This document shows positions 53,860-64,000 of a stretch of 64,000 bases of DNA, piece after piece. Positions within the stretch are counted from its first letter, which is position 1, and each line of letters opens with the position of its first letter. A program made the translations under genes and the position numbers. The stretch is from Isoetes taiwanensis (Eukaryota > Streptophyta > Lycopodiopsida > Isoetales > Isoetaceae): NCBI GenBank assembly GCA_021234155.1, contig JAJEKV010000022.1:2230728-2294727 (forward strand), written 5' to 3'. The notes under the pieces were generated by a model, which saw nothing but the letters and a program-made list of their open reading frames with translations, ran no database searches and was not told the origin of the DNA.

Positions 53860-54900
53860 TAGGGATTAACGTGGAATAAAGATCTAACCGCATCCCAGGA
53901 GGCAAGCAAACGTTTAAGGAATGGGGAAGCATTTGGAGAAAGTGCACTGCTTTATGGACATTGGATAGTGATATTCCCTCTTGTATTCTTGACTACCCCT
54001 GGATGGCGCTTCCTCATGGTCAACCCACAAAACGCTTTGGGCATTCCCTGTGGGGTGCATGTTTTCTCCACGTGCTTGGGATAAGATCATTAAAGGTCTT
54101 GAAAACATCCGTTTCTCGTGGAAGGTGGTTGTTATCTCTGCCTAGTAGGATCACAGCTTGTAAAGATCCGGCCCTTAACAACACCCATGTCTATATGGCA
54201 TCTGTCTTACTAGCTTCTCAATGTAAGATGAATGAGATCATATGTATTGTCAGGAATTTCATCTGGGGTGGTACTCAGAAGGTGTTGTTGTTAAGGTATC
54301 ATGGGCTAAGTGCATCAAGCCTAAGGCAGCTGGTGGCCTTGGAATGTTGGGTTCTGTCTTCAAAGTCAGATCATGATCTCAAAGTTCATTTGGAGGCTTC
54401 TCCTTGGTAAAGATGACTCTTCTGGCTTAAGGTTGATGCGGCAATTACTTCTGCAGTGTCTTCACTTTCAACACATCTATCAAGCCTAGTCTCCCGTGGG
54501 CCTTGTTGTACCCTCGCCCACCAATTCCTGACTAGGTTCTCTTCACTGCTGGTTCTCTCTGCGCCTGTTACCTGGCTTGCCACATGTACGGCCAGATTTT
54601 GCAAGTACAAGAACAATGGCTTGTCGTGGAAAACTGGAGTAAGATCTGCACTCCCACGTGTCACCTTGCATTGAACAGTGGAAATTTATCTCCACACAAA
54701 CAATATGTGGGAGAATGGGTGCCCGCAGGCCCTTATGCTGGGTGCGGACTAGGCTCGTCCTGGCGAGGCCCTTTACCTTGCATAAAGGCCTAGAGGCGCC
54801 ACCCATTATCTCTTACAAAGTAGAAGAAGGTCAAAATTGGCGGTAGTGCAATCCGGTGCTGGCACGTGGCATCTTTTCCATCACGGAATGGAACTTGGGT
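53860..54900 (+). pseudogene. LINE-B-like fragment, RT thumb region, plus strand
   Basis: Reads YPWMALPHGQPTK, LGIPCGVHVFSPRAWDKIIK, GLENIRFSWKVVV, then SRITACKDPALNNTHVYMAS, VLLASQCKMNEIICIVRNFI, WGG. This is the region between motif C and zf-RVT in plant LINEs. Frames shift at about 54120 and 54300. Downstream (54420-54850) is poorly readable. No poly(A) or target duplication seen; opposite in orientation to LINE-B copy 3 next to it. Confidence 0.65.
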
Positions 54901-56558
54901 TTGCCATTCCCGACATCCAGTTTCCAACCTGTTGAGCTATGTTTTTTTGTCTTTCTGTGTGGCCAAATTTTTGTTTCCCTGTCTTCATGTGTGACTGGAT
55001 TTGATCTTTTTGTGTTCCATTAATCCTTTTGTTAACATTGCAAAAACAGCATGCCACAACTTTAAGATCAGTATTTACGGTTGAGAAAAACAAACCAAGT
55101 AAGACTTGAATGCCCCCCCTCCTTCCCTCCCCTCCAAAAATAAAAAGCAACAGAGCAACAAACTACATTACCTTTCTGGGCAGTATTTCCATATCTCTGT
55201 ATTTTGAGGTCCCTGTATCCCTGCACAAGAGCCGCAACACATATTAATCCTGCTTAGAAAAAACTTGAAGAAAAAATGCATTCTAGAGCTCTGTTAGTTG
55301 TAAATCTGGTGAAGAACAACTATATCTTTGTGAGGAACTGCCATAACTGTGAATTTGGTTATACATAAATCAGCTACAGAAATCGATAGTCTGTTGCGAA
55401 ATTCGTTGTAAAAAAAAAATTCTCCCCACTTGAACTATGCATACGATTTATACATTTAGAGCATCACAGCCCAGACCAGCCAGTACTGTGGTAGGTGAAC
55501 CCTTAACAATTTTTATTGAAGGATCGGAATTGTATATTAGCATTTGGCTGACATTTTTTATCTATGAAATAATCAAACAACAGGTATTTTGTGATTCAAT
55601 CTTGGACGTCTGATATGCGAGAGATAGATCAATATTGTGTTTCTGGAACTTTTGAGTGCTTGATTTTTGTGTTTTTGGTGACTCATAAAATGGCCTTCTT
55701 TAGTTATAGATGATGAACAACCTGCGTTGTTGAATGTTACAGGTTTTGAGTTTTAGATTCAAGTTAAATGTTATTACAGAGCACAACTACAACCCATACG
55801 AAATTTGTGCCGCAATTCAACCACTATCATACTTCTGACAGAGCTCTTCCTGCCCGCCTTCGAAGCACCTGACATGGAACTAGGGGTTAGAATTTGGCAT
55901 CTAATTATACATTCTTCTACATAAGATTGAAGCTCTACAAGTCAATCAAAGCATTTTCAAAATCATTTTGCAGGCTTGATCTCTTTGGAATCCTTCTATA
56001 GCAGAAGTGAAAAAGGCTAGAAAGGAAGGAGTTATCATTAATTATTATGTAAGTGCTTTGATATCATAATGGATTCAAACCTCTAATAGATACATAAGAT
56101 GTTGCTGAACCTACATGGGCTGCAATGATTTTTGCAAATGGTAAACTTGGGTAAGACTAAACTACGTCTGAATTGTATCCCGCACTACAACAATTGGACG
56201 CCAGAGATGGCAAGTACATTTATATTGCTCTAACCTGCACAATCACCATCAATTCCACATAGCAGAACAATAAAATTTATGTTCAAACTGTTGAATCTGG
56301 CTATGCCTCTATCTATGAATTTCCAAAATGGGTTTGGAACATCTGCCATTGCTATTTGAAGGAGGTTTGATAGTATTATTTCATATCTATAAGCTCATTT
56401 CATTTTTCATTGCATCTACTTTGCAACTTTAGATTCTGTATTTTAAATCATGATACTTTATTTGTAACTTGTAGGTAACATTAGAGAGCAAGCGAATATC
56501 CTGGCAATGATGTGTTTGCCTTCATTCCCTTTTTGTCTCTGCATGGAATATTACCTTT

Positions 56559-56597
<39 letters not shown>

Positions 56598-58230
56598 TAT
56601 CTTTCAGCCTATTTGAGCCTCAATACCTATTAGCAATCTGTTGTGCGGTTCAAATTTGTTAGCAAAGATACCCCAATTTATGCTAGATAATCGGTTATTT
56701 TAACTATCATCATTGTCATTGCTGAAGACATAACTTAACATAAAGGCCCTGCCTTTGGATTCCTTGTGATCATAAGTTTTTGAATATCTCAAATGCATTG
56801 CTGCAATTATCCAGGATTCAAATACAACAAAGACACTGCCCTTTGTACTGCAAATTTATATTTGTTTTGATCTTGCATCGTCTACAAAGACAAAACATGA
56901 GAACTAGACCCTTGCATTTTATCTTAGGCATATAGGGTGCATGAGCACTAGGACTTCAATTTGGTTGTTTATACTCTATTAGCATATAGATGTATTGTAT
57001 CTCCCTGCAGAAATAGTAGATTTTATCATGAGCTTTTGTTTTGAATATGCAGATTCTAGTCTAAATTTGCATTAGATCATGCTACCTTATTTTGCTTGGA
57101 AATGTGATCTGACATAGCTTCTTACACGTCCTATACACTTAGAGAGTCCTAATCACTTCACAAAGATAATGAATTGAATTAAAGGACAGATAATTGATGT
57201 CGCAGCAATAGGTTATTGACAAGCCCATAATTATCACCATGATTGCTTTAGTAGTAATGTCTTCGAGCAATTTGATTTGCATTTTCCATTGCATCATTTG
57301 GATAATACAACATAGTTTGGGGTTTCAAAATGAGTATTTATCTGCAACAGAAAACATGTATATTAAGCATATAAAAGTTGCTCCTCATAGTTTTACATGT
57401 AAGATTGTGCGCAGTAAGAGTTTGGCCATCCCCAAAGAGCATGAAGTCCGTCCATGATTAAGAAAGAACGGTCATTCATTTTTAGAATGAAAGGATAAGC
57501 TTTAAAAGGCAGTAATTTTCATGACATAAATATTCTGCTTAAGCTATTGTAACTTATGCAAAGAATAACACCATGCATAAGTACAGTTATATGGCGTTAA
57601 GTGCAGGTACCACAAAGGCAGGGCTGAAGGGTATATACACTGTGGCAGTTTCTTTGATTAGTTTATATTTCAGGTTCAGCCAGCCACCTTGATTGTGATA
57701 ACAATTCGACGATTCAACAAGTTAAAGATTTAAAATGTAGTAAACTATGTATTCAACGTCATTGCCCTTTGGTGAAGATTTTGTTGCCGTATAATGTGGT
57801 CTTGGGATAAGGTCATTTATGTGTAGTTGAAGGTAACAAAAAGCAAAGAGGAACCAATCTAGAACGATATGTTTTATTTATTTGAACATTTTTATTGTTA
57901 ACACTTTAAACTTTTGTACTAGAGGCTTAAACTAATATGCTAAGTCAACAGAAATACTATTGATCTTTATGTTATTCATTATCTTCATGGGTTTTGTTCC
58001 ATCTTTTATTTGTGGCCATTGATCTTTAGAATATACCCCCTGTTGTGCCAAATCGATGATCATGTTTTTTTTCAACAAAAATTCAACTGCAAATTCAACT
58101 GCAAATTCCAATGGTGCAAAATAGACTATTAGCACCATTGACATAATAAACAGCATAAAATTTTAACAACTTAATGCGTGGTTCAAAATTCACAATCGTT
58201 GCCCATGCAGCCCCTATTCTCCATCGCTTC
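54901..58230. other. AT-rich intergenic sequence
   Basis: No gene recognised. Contains a 34-nt T run at 56561-56594 with no recognisable element attached. Open frames of 60-89 codons are scattered. Confidence 0.5.
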
Positions 58231-58232
58231 TC

Positions 58233-58472
58233 TTGTTGTGCCGTCAGAAAGAGATGCCGTATTCACCTGAGCCTGAAGTCATTAATGTAATCCATACCCA
58301 GCCTAAACCTGACAAAAGCAAACCTTTCAACTTGCTTTGTGCACCTGTTTGCGAACAACGGGAATACATGTATAAGAAATGCAAAAAAAAGTATCCTCCC
58401 GCGTCACATAGAACTTTGAAGCGGTCCAGCAGACCAAACTTTATTATGCAAATGAGACCCATCTCGCAGTAG
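58233..58472 (+). CDS. Small open frame, coding-like, unknown
   Basis: 79 codons: MLCRQKEMPYSPEPEVINVI, HTQPKPDKSKPFNLLCAPVC, EQREYMYKKCKKKYPP. The Pro/Lys/Cys-rich, non-repetitive composition and balanced codons suggest a former exon rather than chance, but no family is recognised and no splice sites are sure. It ends just before the LINE-C tail (58494). Confidence 0.3.
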   Translation: MLCRQKEMPYSPEPEVINVIHTQPKPDKSKPFNLLCAPVCEQREYMYKKCKKKYPPASHRTLKRSSRPNFIMQMRPISQ

Positions 58473-58583
58473 AAGGCTTCCAATTGAATAAAGAATAGAA
58501 TAGAATAGAATATGATTTTATCGTCCACGGAGACCAACTGGCCTATGGGACCCAAGTACAAAGAGAGAGCAAAGAAAGCGTAT

Positions 58584-58640
58584 TACTACCGTGGATTAAA
58601 ACCCCCCGCCAGAAGGGTTTTCGGGGGAAAAACCTTAGTA
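58584..58640 (-). other. LINE-C 3' UTR hairpin, copy e
   Basis: Outer TACTA (58584-58588) with TAGTA (58636-58640); inner AAAACCC (58598-58604) with GGGTTTT (58615-58621). Confidence 0.6.
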
Positions 58641-60480
58641 GCAATAAGGATGCTGACATACTGCACAGTTATATACATAATCACAAGTACAACTGAGGTT
58701 AATGTCGGACATGGGGGCATAAGCGCGGTCCACAGATCCATTACCTCCCGGAGGTACGATCCCAACAAGCCTCAGAGGCCGTGCTTTCATTAGCTCATGC
58801 AAGGCCCGATGGGGCACAACTAACCGAGCATACCGAGCCCGATATGCTCGATGACGCCGGACAGGCCCGGAGGGCGTGACTTTCATCCTCAATGGGCTCG
58901 GTTGACAAAGATCGGATGGACTCTGTCCTCACGCGACTCGAATCCATCTCCCGTCTCAATGCGGAGGTGGTGTGCACCTGTCGCGAATGGAAGCAATCAC
59001 CTGCGCTTTTCATGGGTAGATGGGTGCGCAGTAGTGGTGTGGGCCCCTCGTGAGCATGGGATTAATCACTTTGCCGATAATTTGCCACCTTGACATGTGA
59101 CAGGCCCTCGGTGATCCCAAAGCTTGGCCATGAAGCAAGCATCCAAATATTGCTTCAGCGAATAAGATTCCTTCTGGTATGCACCGGTCCACATCCGGCG
59201 CCGCACATTCCATAGCGAGAACCACTTGGGCTTGCTTGTCTTTCCAAGAAGCTTTGAGTCGCCAAGGGCCCATCGCCACCGCCAAAGCAAGGTTGGGCAG
59301 CCGGGCTTCATCCATAGCCACCACCTTCCGGAAGTAAATAATGTGACGTCCAGAGCAGCCCCCTCAGAATGGAAGGAAGCCTGCCTCTCGGAGCAAGATC
59401 TCGATATGGGACCGTGGATTTCACTCCCAGTGCAAGGGCCAAGAAGGCCTTACAGACTGCTCTAGATCGTTCCAAGTGGTGATGGATATCACCGCCCCCA
59501 CACCGCCCCATAGAGGAGGACCGGTTCAACCAAGGCCACGAACAAGTGTGCCTGGTGACCCCATGCAAACTGGCTACGCCTTGTGACTATTGTTTTGCAT
59601 TGCATCTGTGGCTTTCCGACTGCGGTGACCAGTAACGATGGATGCATCCCGGTGTGTGGTAGTAGAAAACTCAATGCCCAAATACTTATAAGATCGAGCC
59701 ACCTCCACTACCCGCCCCCCGGTAAGGATCGAGGGAAGGCGTGGGTGCCGGGATGATGGGACCAGCAGCACCCTTGTCTTGGCCAAGTTAACTCTCATGT
59801 CGGTGAATTGGGCGAAAGTGTCCAAAGCATCCGTGTGTGGCGTTGCATGTCCTCTGGGGTATATGCGAAAGCAGGTCAACATCATCGAGATATATGAGTT
59901 GCCGGATTATGTGGTGCATCAATCGAGCACCTCCCGTGCTAAGTTAGCCATTCTTCTAGCTGGTCAATGTACAAACCGAAGAGCTGCCGGGGATAGAGGG
60001 CAGCCTGGCGCACCTTAATGCTACTAACAACGGGCTCCCCGACAGTGTGAGACGACCGGAGCAAGCCTCGATAGTGCGTATATAGCATTCACGCAAGTAA
60101 GCCGGGGGTCCCTAGCACGTCTCAATCTATCCCACAACTTATCCCGAGGCAGCGTGTCCAAAAGCCTTTGCGAAATCCACAAAGCAACAAAGATGATCAA
60201 GGCCGATTCGGCTATCCTCTATGAGTGTTCGCAGAGTGAAGATATGGTCAATAGTAGAATCGGGGCGGAAGCTTTACTGGTGGAGAGCCCCCGACTTCTC
60301 CATCCCTCGCGCCCAAAGTGTCAATCATGGCTCAAGAATCCCGGCAAGCAACTTGGCAAAGACAGAACTGACCATAATGGTACGATAGTTGGCTGGGCTG
60401 TGGGGGTCCCCTGCTTTGTATATGGGCACAACTCTATTGGTAGTATACCATCCCGCGGTAATCAAGAACTATACCATCCC
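58635..60480 (-). pseudogene. LINE-C reverse transcriptase, heavily frameshifted
   Basis: Minus-strand order: RVVPIYKAGDPHSPANYRTI (RT block 1), SFRPDSTIDHIFTLRTLIED, CCFVDFAKAF (motif A with Asp), LFGLYIDQLEEWL (after motif B), QLIYLDDVDLLSH (motif C, YLDD in place of YADD), DALDTFAQFTDMRVNLAKTR, VEVARSYKYLGIEFSTTTH, HLFVALVEPVLLYG, and the C-terminal AIEDESHALRACPA. It encodes the same protein as 31665-32729 plus the palm. Stops and shifts throughout. Confidence 0.8.
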
Positions 60481-61640
60481 ATGGCACTCTGGTGGCTCCA
60501 AGATTGGACTGCACAAACCGACAACAATGGCATGCAATCCTAACCTGTCCCTTCAGAAAACATGCCCATCTCCACAACTATCTCCGTCTAAATTCACACC
60601 ATGGAAACACAAATCAAAATGAACAGATTAATCTATTCTCCAGGCATTTAATTTCGGCCGCCAATAAAGCAACTCAAGTCGTTCTAAACATACCATTTGC
60701 ATACGATTTGCAATACAATACAGAGGCCAAATCTTGGCTCAACCATCCCTGAAATACCTCCAGCAAGTAAAAAACAAAAATATTGCAAGTTTATAGAGGC
60801 TTAAACTAATATGCTAAGTAAAAAAAATGCTATTTCCTCCCTCTTACAATCAAATCAAGGCTCTTCATTCAATACTGTTATTACATCTTGTGCATTGCCA
60901 TTACTTTTTAATTTAAATCTATGTGCATACTCATGTTGGAATGGATCCCTCATGGTAGAAAAATGGCTATATATGACTAATTAGACACATGCTACAATAG
61001 GAGCATAGAAAAAAATTGACAATATGAATTTGATGCATAGAGTTGCATACAGATTATAGCAAGAACTTCATAAATTTATGTCTTACCATTTACAAACAAT
61101 TGAACCATTAGAGGATTAGAGTGACACTACACAAATTAAATTCCCTTTTGCTTGGACAAGAAGTTATGCCATCAATTTATGAGAGAATAATGCCCGACAT
61201 AGCAGATTTTGGTCTGCATAATACATAACACTTTTATCCAAACTCAAGAACACAAGGAGAGATACTATCATAAGGTAGGAATCTCTCTTCCTTGGCACAC
61301 ACCAGCGCCATATGCCATATTTAAGATCTATTGCTCGGCATTGTTTTAGGGTTTAGTGACAATAGTCTTATCATATTATGAATTCTAACTCATGGATGGA
61401 ACATGGAATGCTATCAACTATGTCACCACACCATGATTTAGAGTTGTGTTTAGGGTTTGTGTATTTAGTTAGATGGCTAAAGATGGAGACTATTCCGGAT
61501 TCAGGAAACGATATAGTTTAGGCTTTAGCCCTGGGATTTTCCCCTATTGCAAAGGGGATATGAAATGTACCTTAATGGGGTCAACAAAACCCCTTCCATA
61601 TATCTCGAGTTCAAAAAAACCCTTATCGTTAACACACACA
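60481..61640. other. AT-rich spacer, no gene recognised
   Basis: Small open frames only (77-88 codons), no recognisable motif. Confidence 0.45.
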
Positions 61641-61649
61641 CACATCTGG

Positions 61650-61990
61650 ACCATACATAGCGATCCTCGTTTGTGGGGTATGCATGTACGAGTTTTTGTA
61701 TACTGTATATTAAGGTTTGCAAAATACTATAAGGTTTGAGATAATGTACTTAATGGTGTTAATTTTGTACATGTATTGTAAATTTTTTAGGGCTCTCGCT
61801 GCCCTACGTAACCCCCCGTGTGAATATGCACCCAAACCAAAGGGGGTTTAAGGGGGATTTTAATTTAAATGTGTTAAATGCAATGGTTTATGTTAATAAT
61901 GTTAATGGTAGTTGTGTGTTAATGGTTTATGTTAACTAAAAAAATTTTCGGCCCCTTCGGGGCCTTAAGGATGGTGTAGGGGTGTAGATA
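61650..61990. mobile_element. FB element fragment (core plus one arm)
   Basis: CCTCGTTTGTGGGGTATGCA, AGGGCTCTCGCTGCCCTACG, then the arm GTGAATATGCACCCAAACCA and the GGCCCCTTCGGGGCC hairpin. Corresponds to the reverse complement of about 51500-51890. Confidence 0.75.
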
Positions 61991-62620
61991 TAGACATTAC
62001 CTAATACTCTAATGATGGATGGTGTATCATAGCCTCAGATACAATATGTCATAATATAACCATAGAAAGATAAATTAATATGTGAAGCAACAAGAATTGA
62101 GATTTGGAACCATCGTATTGTAGTTTGAAGATATAATCTTGAATCGAAAAAGCACATTTTATTCTAAAGGACATGTATCACCTGACATGAGGCTTCAGCA
62201 TGCCACTAACTGTTTCACACTTCTATGGAATTTATACACCATCGGTAAAATGAGAAGAGCATCTACCCAAACGGTACATGCAATTATAAAAGCTTTTAAC
62301 TACATTCTAGAAATGCACAAGAGAAATGACTAAGACAAGAAAAGTAGAAGGAAAGAACCACCATATTAATAAAGATTATCCGTGACACAGCTTCGTATAT
62401 GCAGGAAGCATGCAAAACAGATTCTTTTACTTGTTGAGATGGTGCAAGAGTCTAGATTTCTGTGTTTCAAAGGTGCACCAGGCGCAATGGGGTGAATAGG
62501 ACATAAAGAGGCCCAAGCCTCAAGGCTGAATTATTCGGGCATAATTGTGTCTTGAGACCACAAAACAAGATTTCTAGATTATATGCGACCTCCCCTTGCT
62601 CTGAGCATTATTCTATCAAC
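61991..62620. other. Spacer, no gene recognised
   Basis: AT-rich; one 64-codon frame at 62139-62333 without recognisable motif. Confidence 0.45.
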
Positions 62621-62629
62621 GTACTGCAG

Positions 62630-63350
62630 AATTCAAACAACTTAAGAAGGAGCATTATTCTTCAAACAACTTAAAAAAGGAGCATTATTCTGTCAAACAA
62701 ATAAAAAAAGATTGTGATAATGAAGATGTACTCTGTATAAAAATTGTGTAGATCAAGTCTTGTCCCATTTAAAATAGCATCTGGAAATGCTTCCAGGCCA
62801 GGAATGAGATGGCCATGACGTCATAATGAAGATGTACTCTGTATAGAAATTGTGCAGATCAAGTCTTATCCCATTTAAAACAGCATCTGCAAATGCTTCC
62901 AGGCCAGGAATGAGACGGCCATGACCTAAATTGCATACCATATCTGCATCTATGAGAGCATTTTGCTGACTCAAAATGGTAACAGAAGCGACCTTTTGCT
63001 TGGCCATATTTTGCCCAGAAATAGTTTCCTTGCTTCTCATTTCAAGATTGCCTGCACAATTCAAACAACTTAAAGAAGGAGCATTATTCTTCAAACAACT
63101 TAAAGAAGGAGCATTATTATGTCAAACAAATCAAAAAAGATTGTGGTAATGAAGATGTAGTCTGTATAAATATTGTGCAGATCAAGTCTTATCCCATTTA
63201 AAATAGCATCTAGAAATGCCTTCAAACAGGAATGAGATGGCCATGATGTCATAATGAAGATGGCCTCTGTATAAAAATTGTGCAGATCAAGTCATATCCC
63301 ATTTAAAACAAAGATCTTCTCGCAAATGCTTCCGTGGGAATGAGAGGCGA
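62630..63350. repeat. Higher-order tandem repeat (about 110-nt modules in a 420-nt unit)
   Basis: The module ATAATGAAGATGTACTCTGT, AGATCAAGTCTTATCCCATT, TAAAA-AGCATCT, AGGAATGAGATGGCCATGA occurs four times (about 62715, 62822, 63147, 63253). Pairs of modules are preceded by two CAAACAACTTAA-GGAGCATTATTCT phrases (62636, 63060). An open frame on the minus strand (62753-63094, 113 codons) runs through it. Part of it (ALIDADMVCNLGHGRLIPGL, EAFADAVLNGIRLDLHNFY) looks protein-like, so the repeat may have grown from an exon. Confidence 0.7.
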
Positions 63351-63359
63351 CCATGACCA

Positions 63360-64000
63360 AAAATTGTATAACATATCTCGCATCTCAACACGAGCCTCTC
63401 AATCCATGCTACTCATGCTCAAATTCAAGCCATCTTTTTGTGCTCATAAATGGCTTCAAGGCATCCAAGCTACAAACTAAATCTTACGTGACTCGTATAT
63501 TTGGTTTCCTAGAGGCATAAAACCAACAGGGCCTCTTTTGCGTGCAAGCAGATGATTTGCAAGCACAAGAACGGAATTGAGAACACGGTATGGAGCAAAA
63601 GGCATACTCACCCGGTTTCATCACGGAACACATGCAAATTCAAGTTGTAGTTTCACCATCAAATCCGAGGCCCTTAATACGGTCTGCAAGGTCGCCCACT
63701 GCAAAGGGCAAATCTCAGAAGTCCGGCGAACAGAATCGGCAGAAGCTTGATCAACCAATACCGCAAGAAGAACAAAGGCTCCATCGCTTGCCCTCTTCTA
63801 GGGTTCGATCTTGGTTTTTGGTTTGAAGCACAAAATCGATGTGAGGAAAAGTGCTACATATTAATTGCGAGAAGGCCCAAAACGATCGATTGACAATAGA
63901 CAACGATATCTAGCATTAAACTGGAGAACAGAAATTATAACAGGATTTGATGCTTAAAAGGATGAGGAAAAGGATGGGGAATGAACCAAATACATTTTTC
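63360..64000. other. End of window; possible minus-strand exon at 63600-63800
   Basis: Read on the minus strand, an open stretch without a clear ATG gives GAFVLLAVLVDQASADSVRR, TSEICPLQWATLQTVLRASD, ending near ACCGG|GTGAGT (about 63618). It may be an exon of a host gene continuing past the window. Unrecognised. Confidence 0.25.

Larger units (their letters stand above)
58494..60480 (-). mobile_element. LINE-C, longest copy (RT motifs to 3' tail), decayed
   Basis: The tail GAATA repeated about four times (58494-58512, TATTC on the element strand), hairpin region (58584-58640), then RT in reverse up to about 60480. It is the only LINE-C here that reaches the N-terminal RT blocks. 5' end undefined. 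Confidence 0.8.

Noticed and set aside
1-64000. tRNA, rRNA or other structured RNA genes
   Set aside because: None recognised by eye on either strand; a covariance-model search would be needed to exclude them.

Overview
The window looks like a nuclear intergenic region of a land plant. It has plant L1-type LINEs whose ORF2 ends in the zf-RVT zinc-binding domain, AT-rich spacers, candidate spliced exons with GT/AG borders, and a Helitron-type terminus. Nothing looks bacterial. A second LINE lineage (C and D below), with an RT C-terminus unlike the L1 type and short tandem-repeat tails instead of poly(A), makes a seed-free plant such as a fern plausible, but that is an inference. I recognise no complete host gene.

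Layout. 1-6.5 kb: LINE-A copy 1 on the minus strand, with ORF1 and ORF2 (endonuclease, RT, zf-RVT), broken by several frameshifts. 7.5-8.7 kb: two exon-like pieces on the plus strand, an RGG-rich one and one homologous to a piece of the array described below. 8.8-10.7 kb: 5'-truncated LINE-B, plus strand, with poly(A). 10.7-15.1 kb: non-coding, with small tandem repeats and a LINE-C tail. 15.16-22.74 kb: LINE-A copy 2 (minus), carrying four later insertions: a foldback element, two LINE-B pieces and a 676-bp SINE-like element with a 20-bp target duplication. 23.1-24.7 kb: decayed LINE-C.

24.7-50.3 kb: six copies (R1-R6) of a unit of about 2.9 kb. R4-R6 are nearly identical and so recently amplified. 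R2 holds a foldback element and a LINE-C with a 363-codon open frame. R3 is cut by an 8.9-kb segment that begins with a Helitron 3' end (minus orientation). That segment contains candidate captured gene pieces and, at 40.0-42.5 kb, fourteen copies of a 22-bp palindrome made of two overlapping ATGGCGCCAT decamers, plus a nearly perfect 60-bp palindrome. 50.29-53.7 kb: LINE-B inserted in R6 and itself interrupted by a foldback element and by LINE-D. 53.8-54.9 kb: LINE-B piece on the plus strand. 58.5-60.5 kb: the longest LINE-C (RT motifs recognisable, many breaks). 61.6-62.0 kb: foldback fragment. 62.6-63.4 kb: higher-order tandem repeat.

Most informative observations: (i) five LINE-C-type 3' regions share a hairpin, several keeping an outer stem through compensatory changes; (ii) the palindrome cluster inside the Helitron-bounded segment; (iii) a foldback family whose core occurs in both orientations relative to its body; (iv) a fossil exon repeated through the R array and present as a diverged copy at 8.5 kb. 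All positions were read by eye; no alignment or database search was run.
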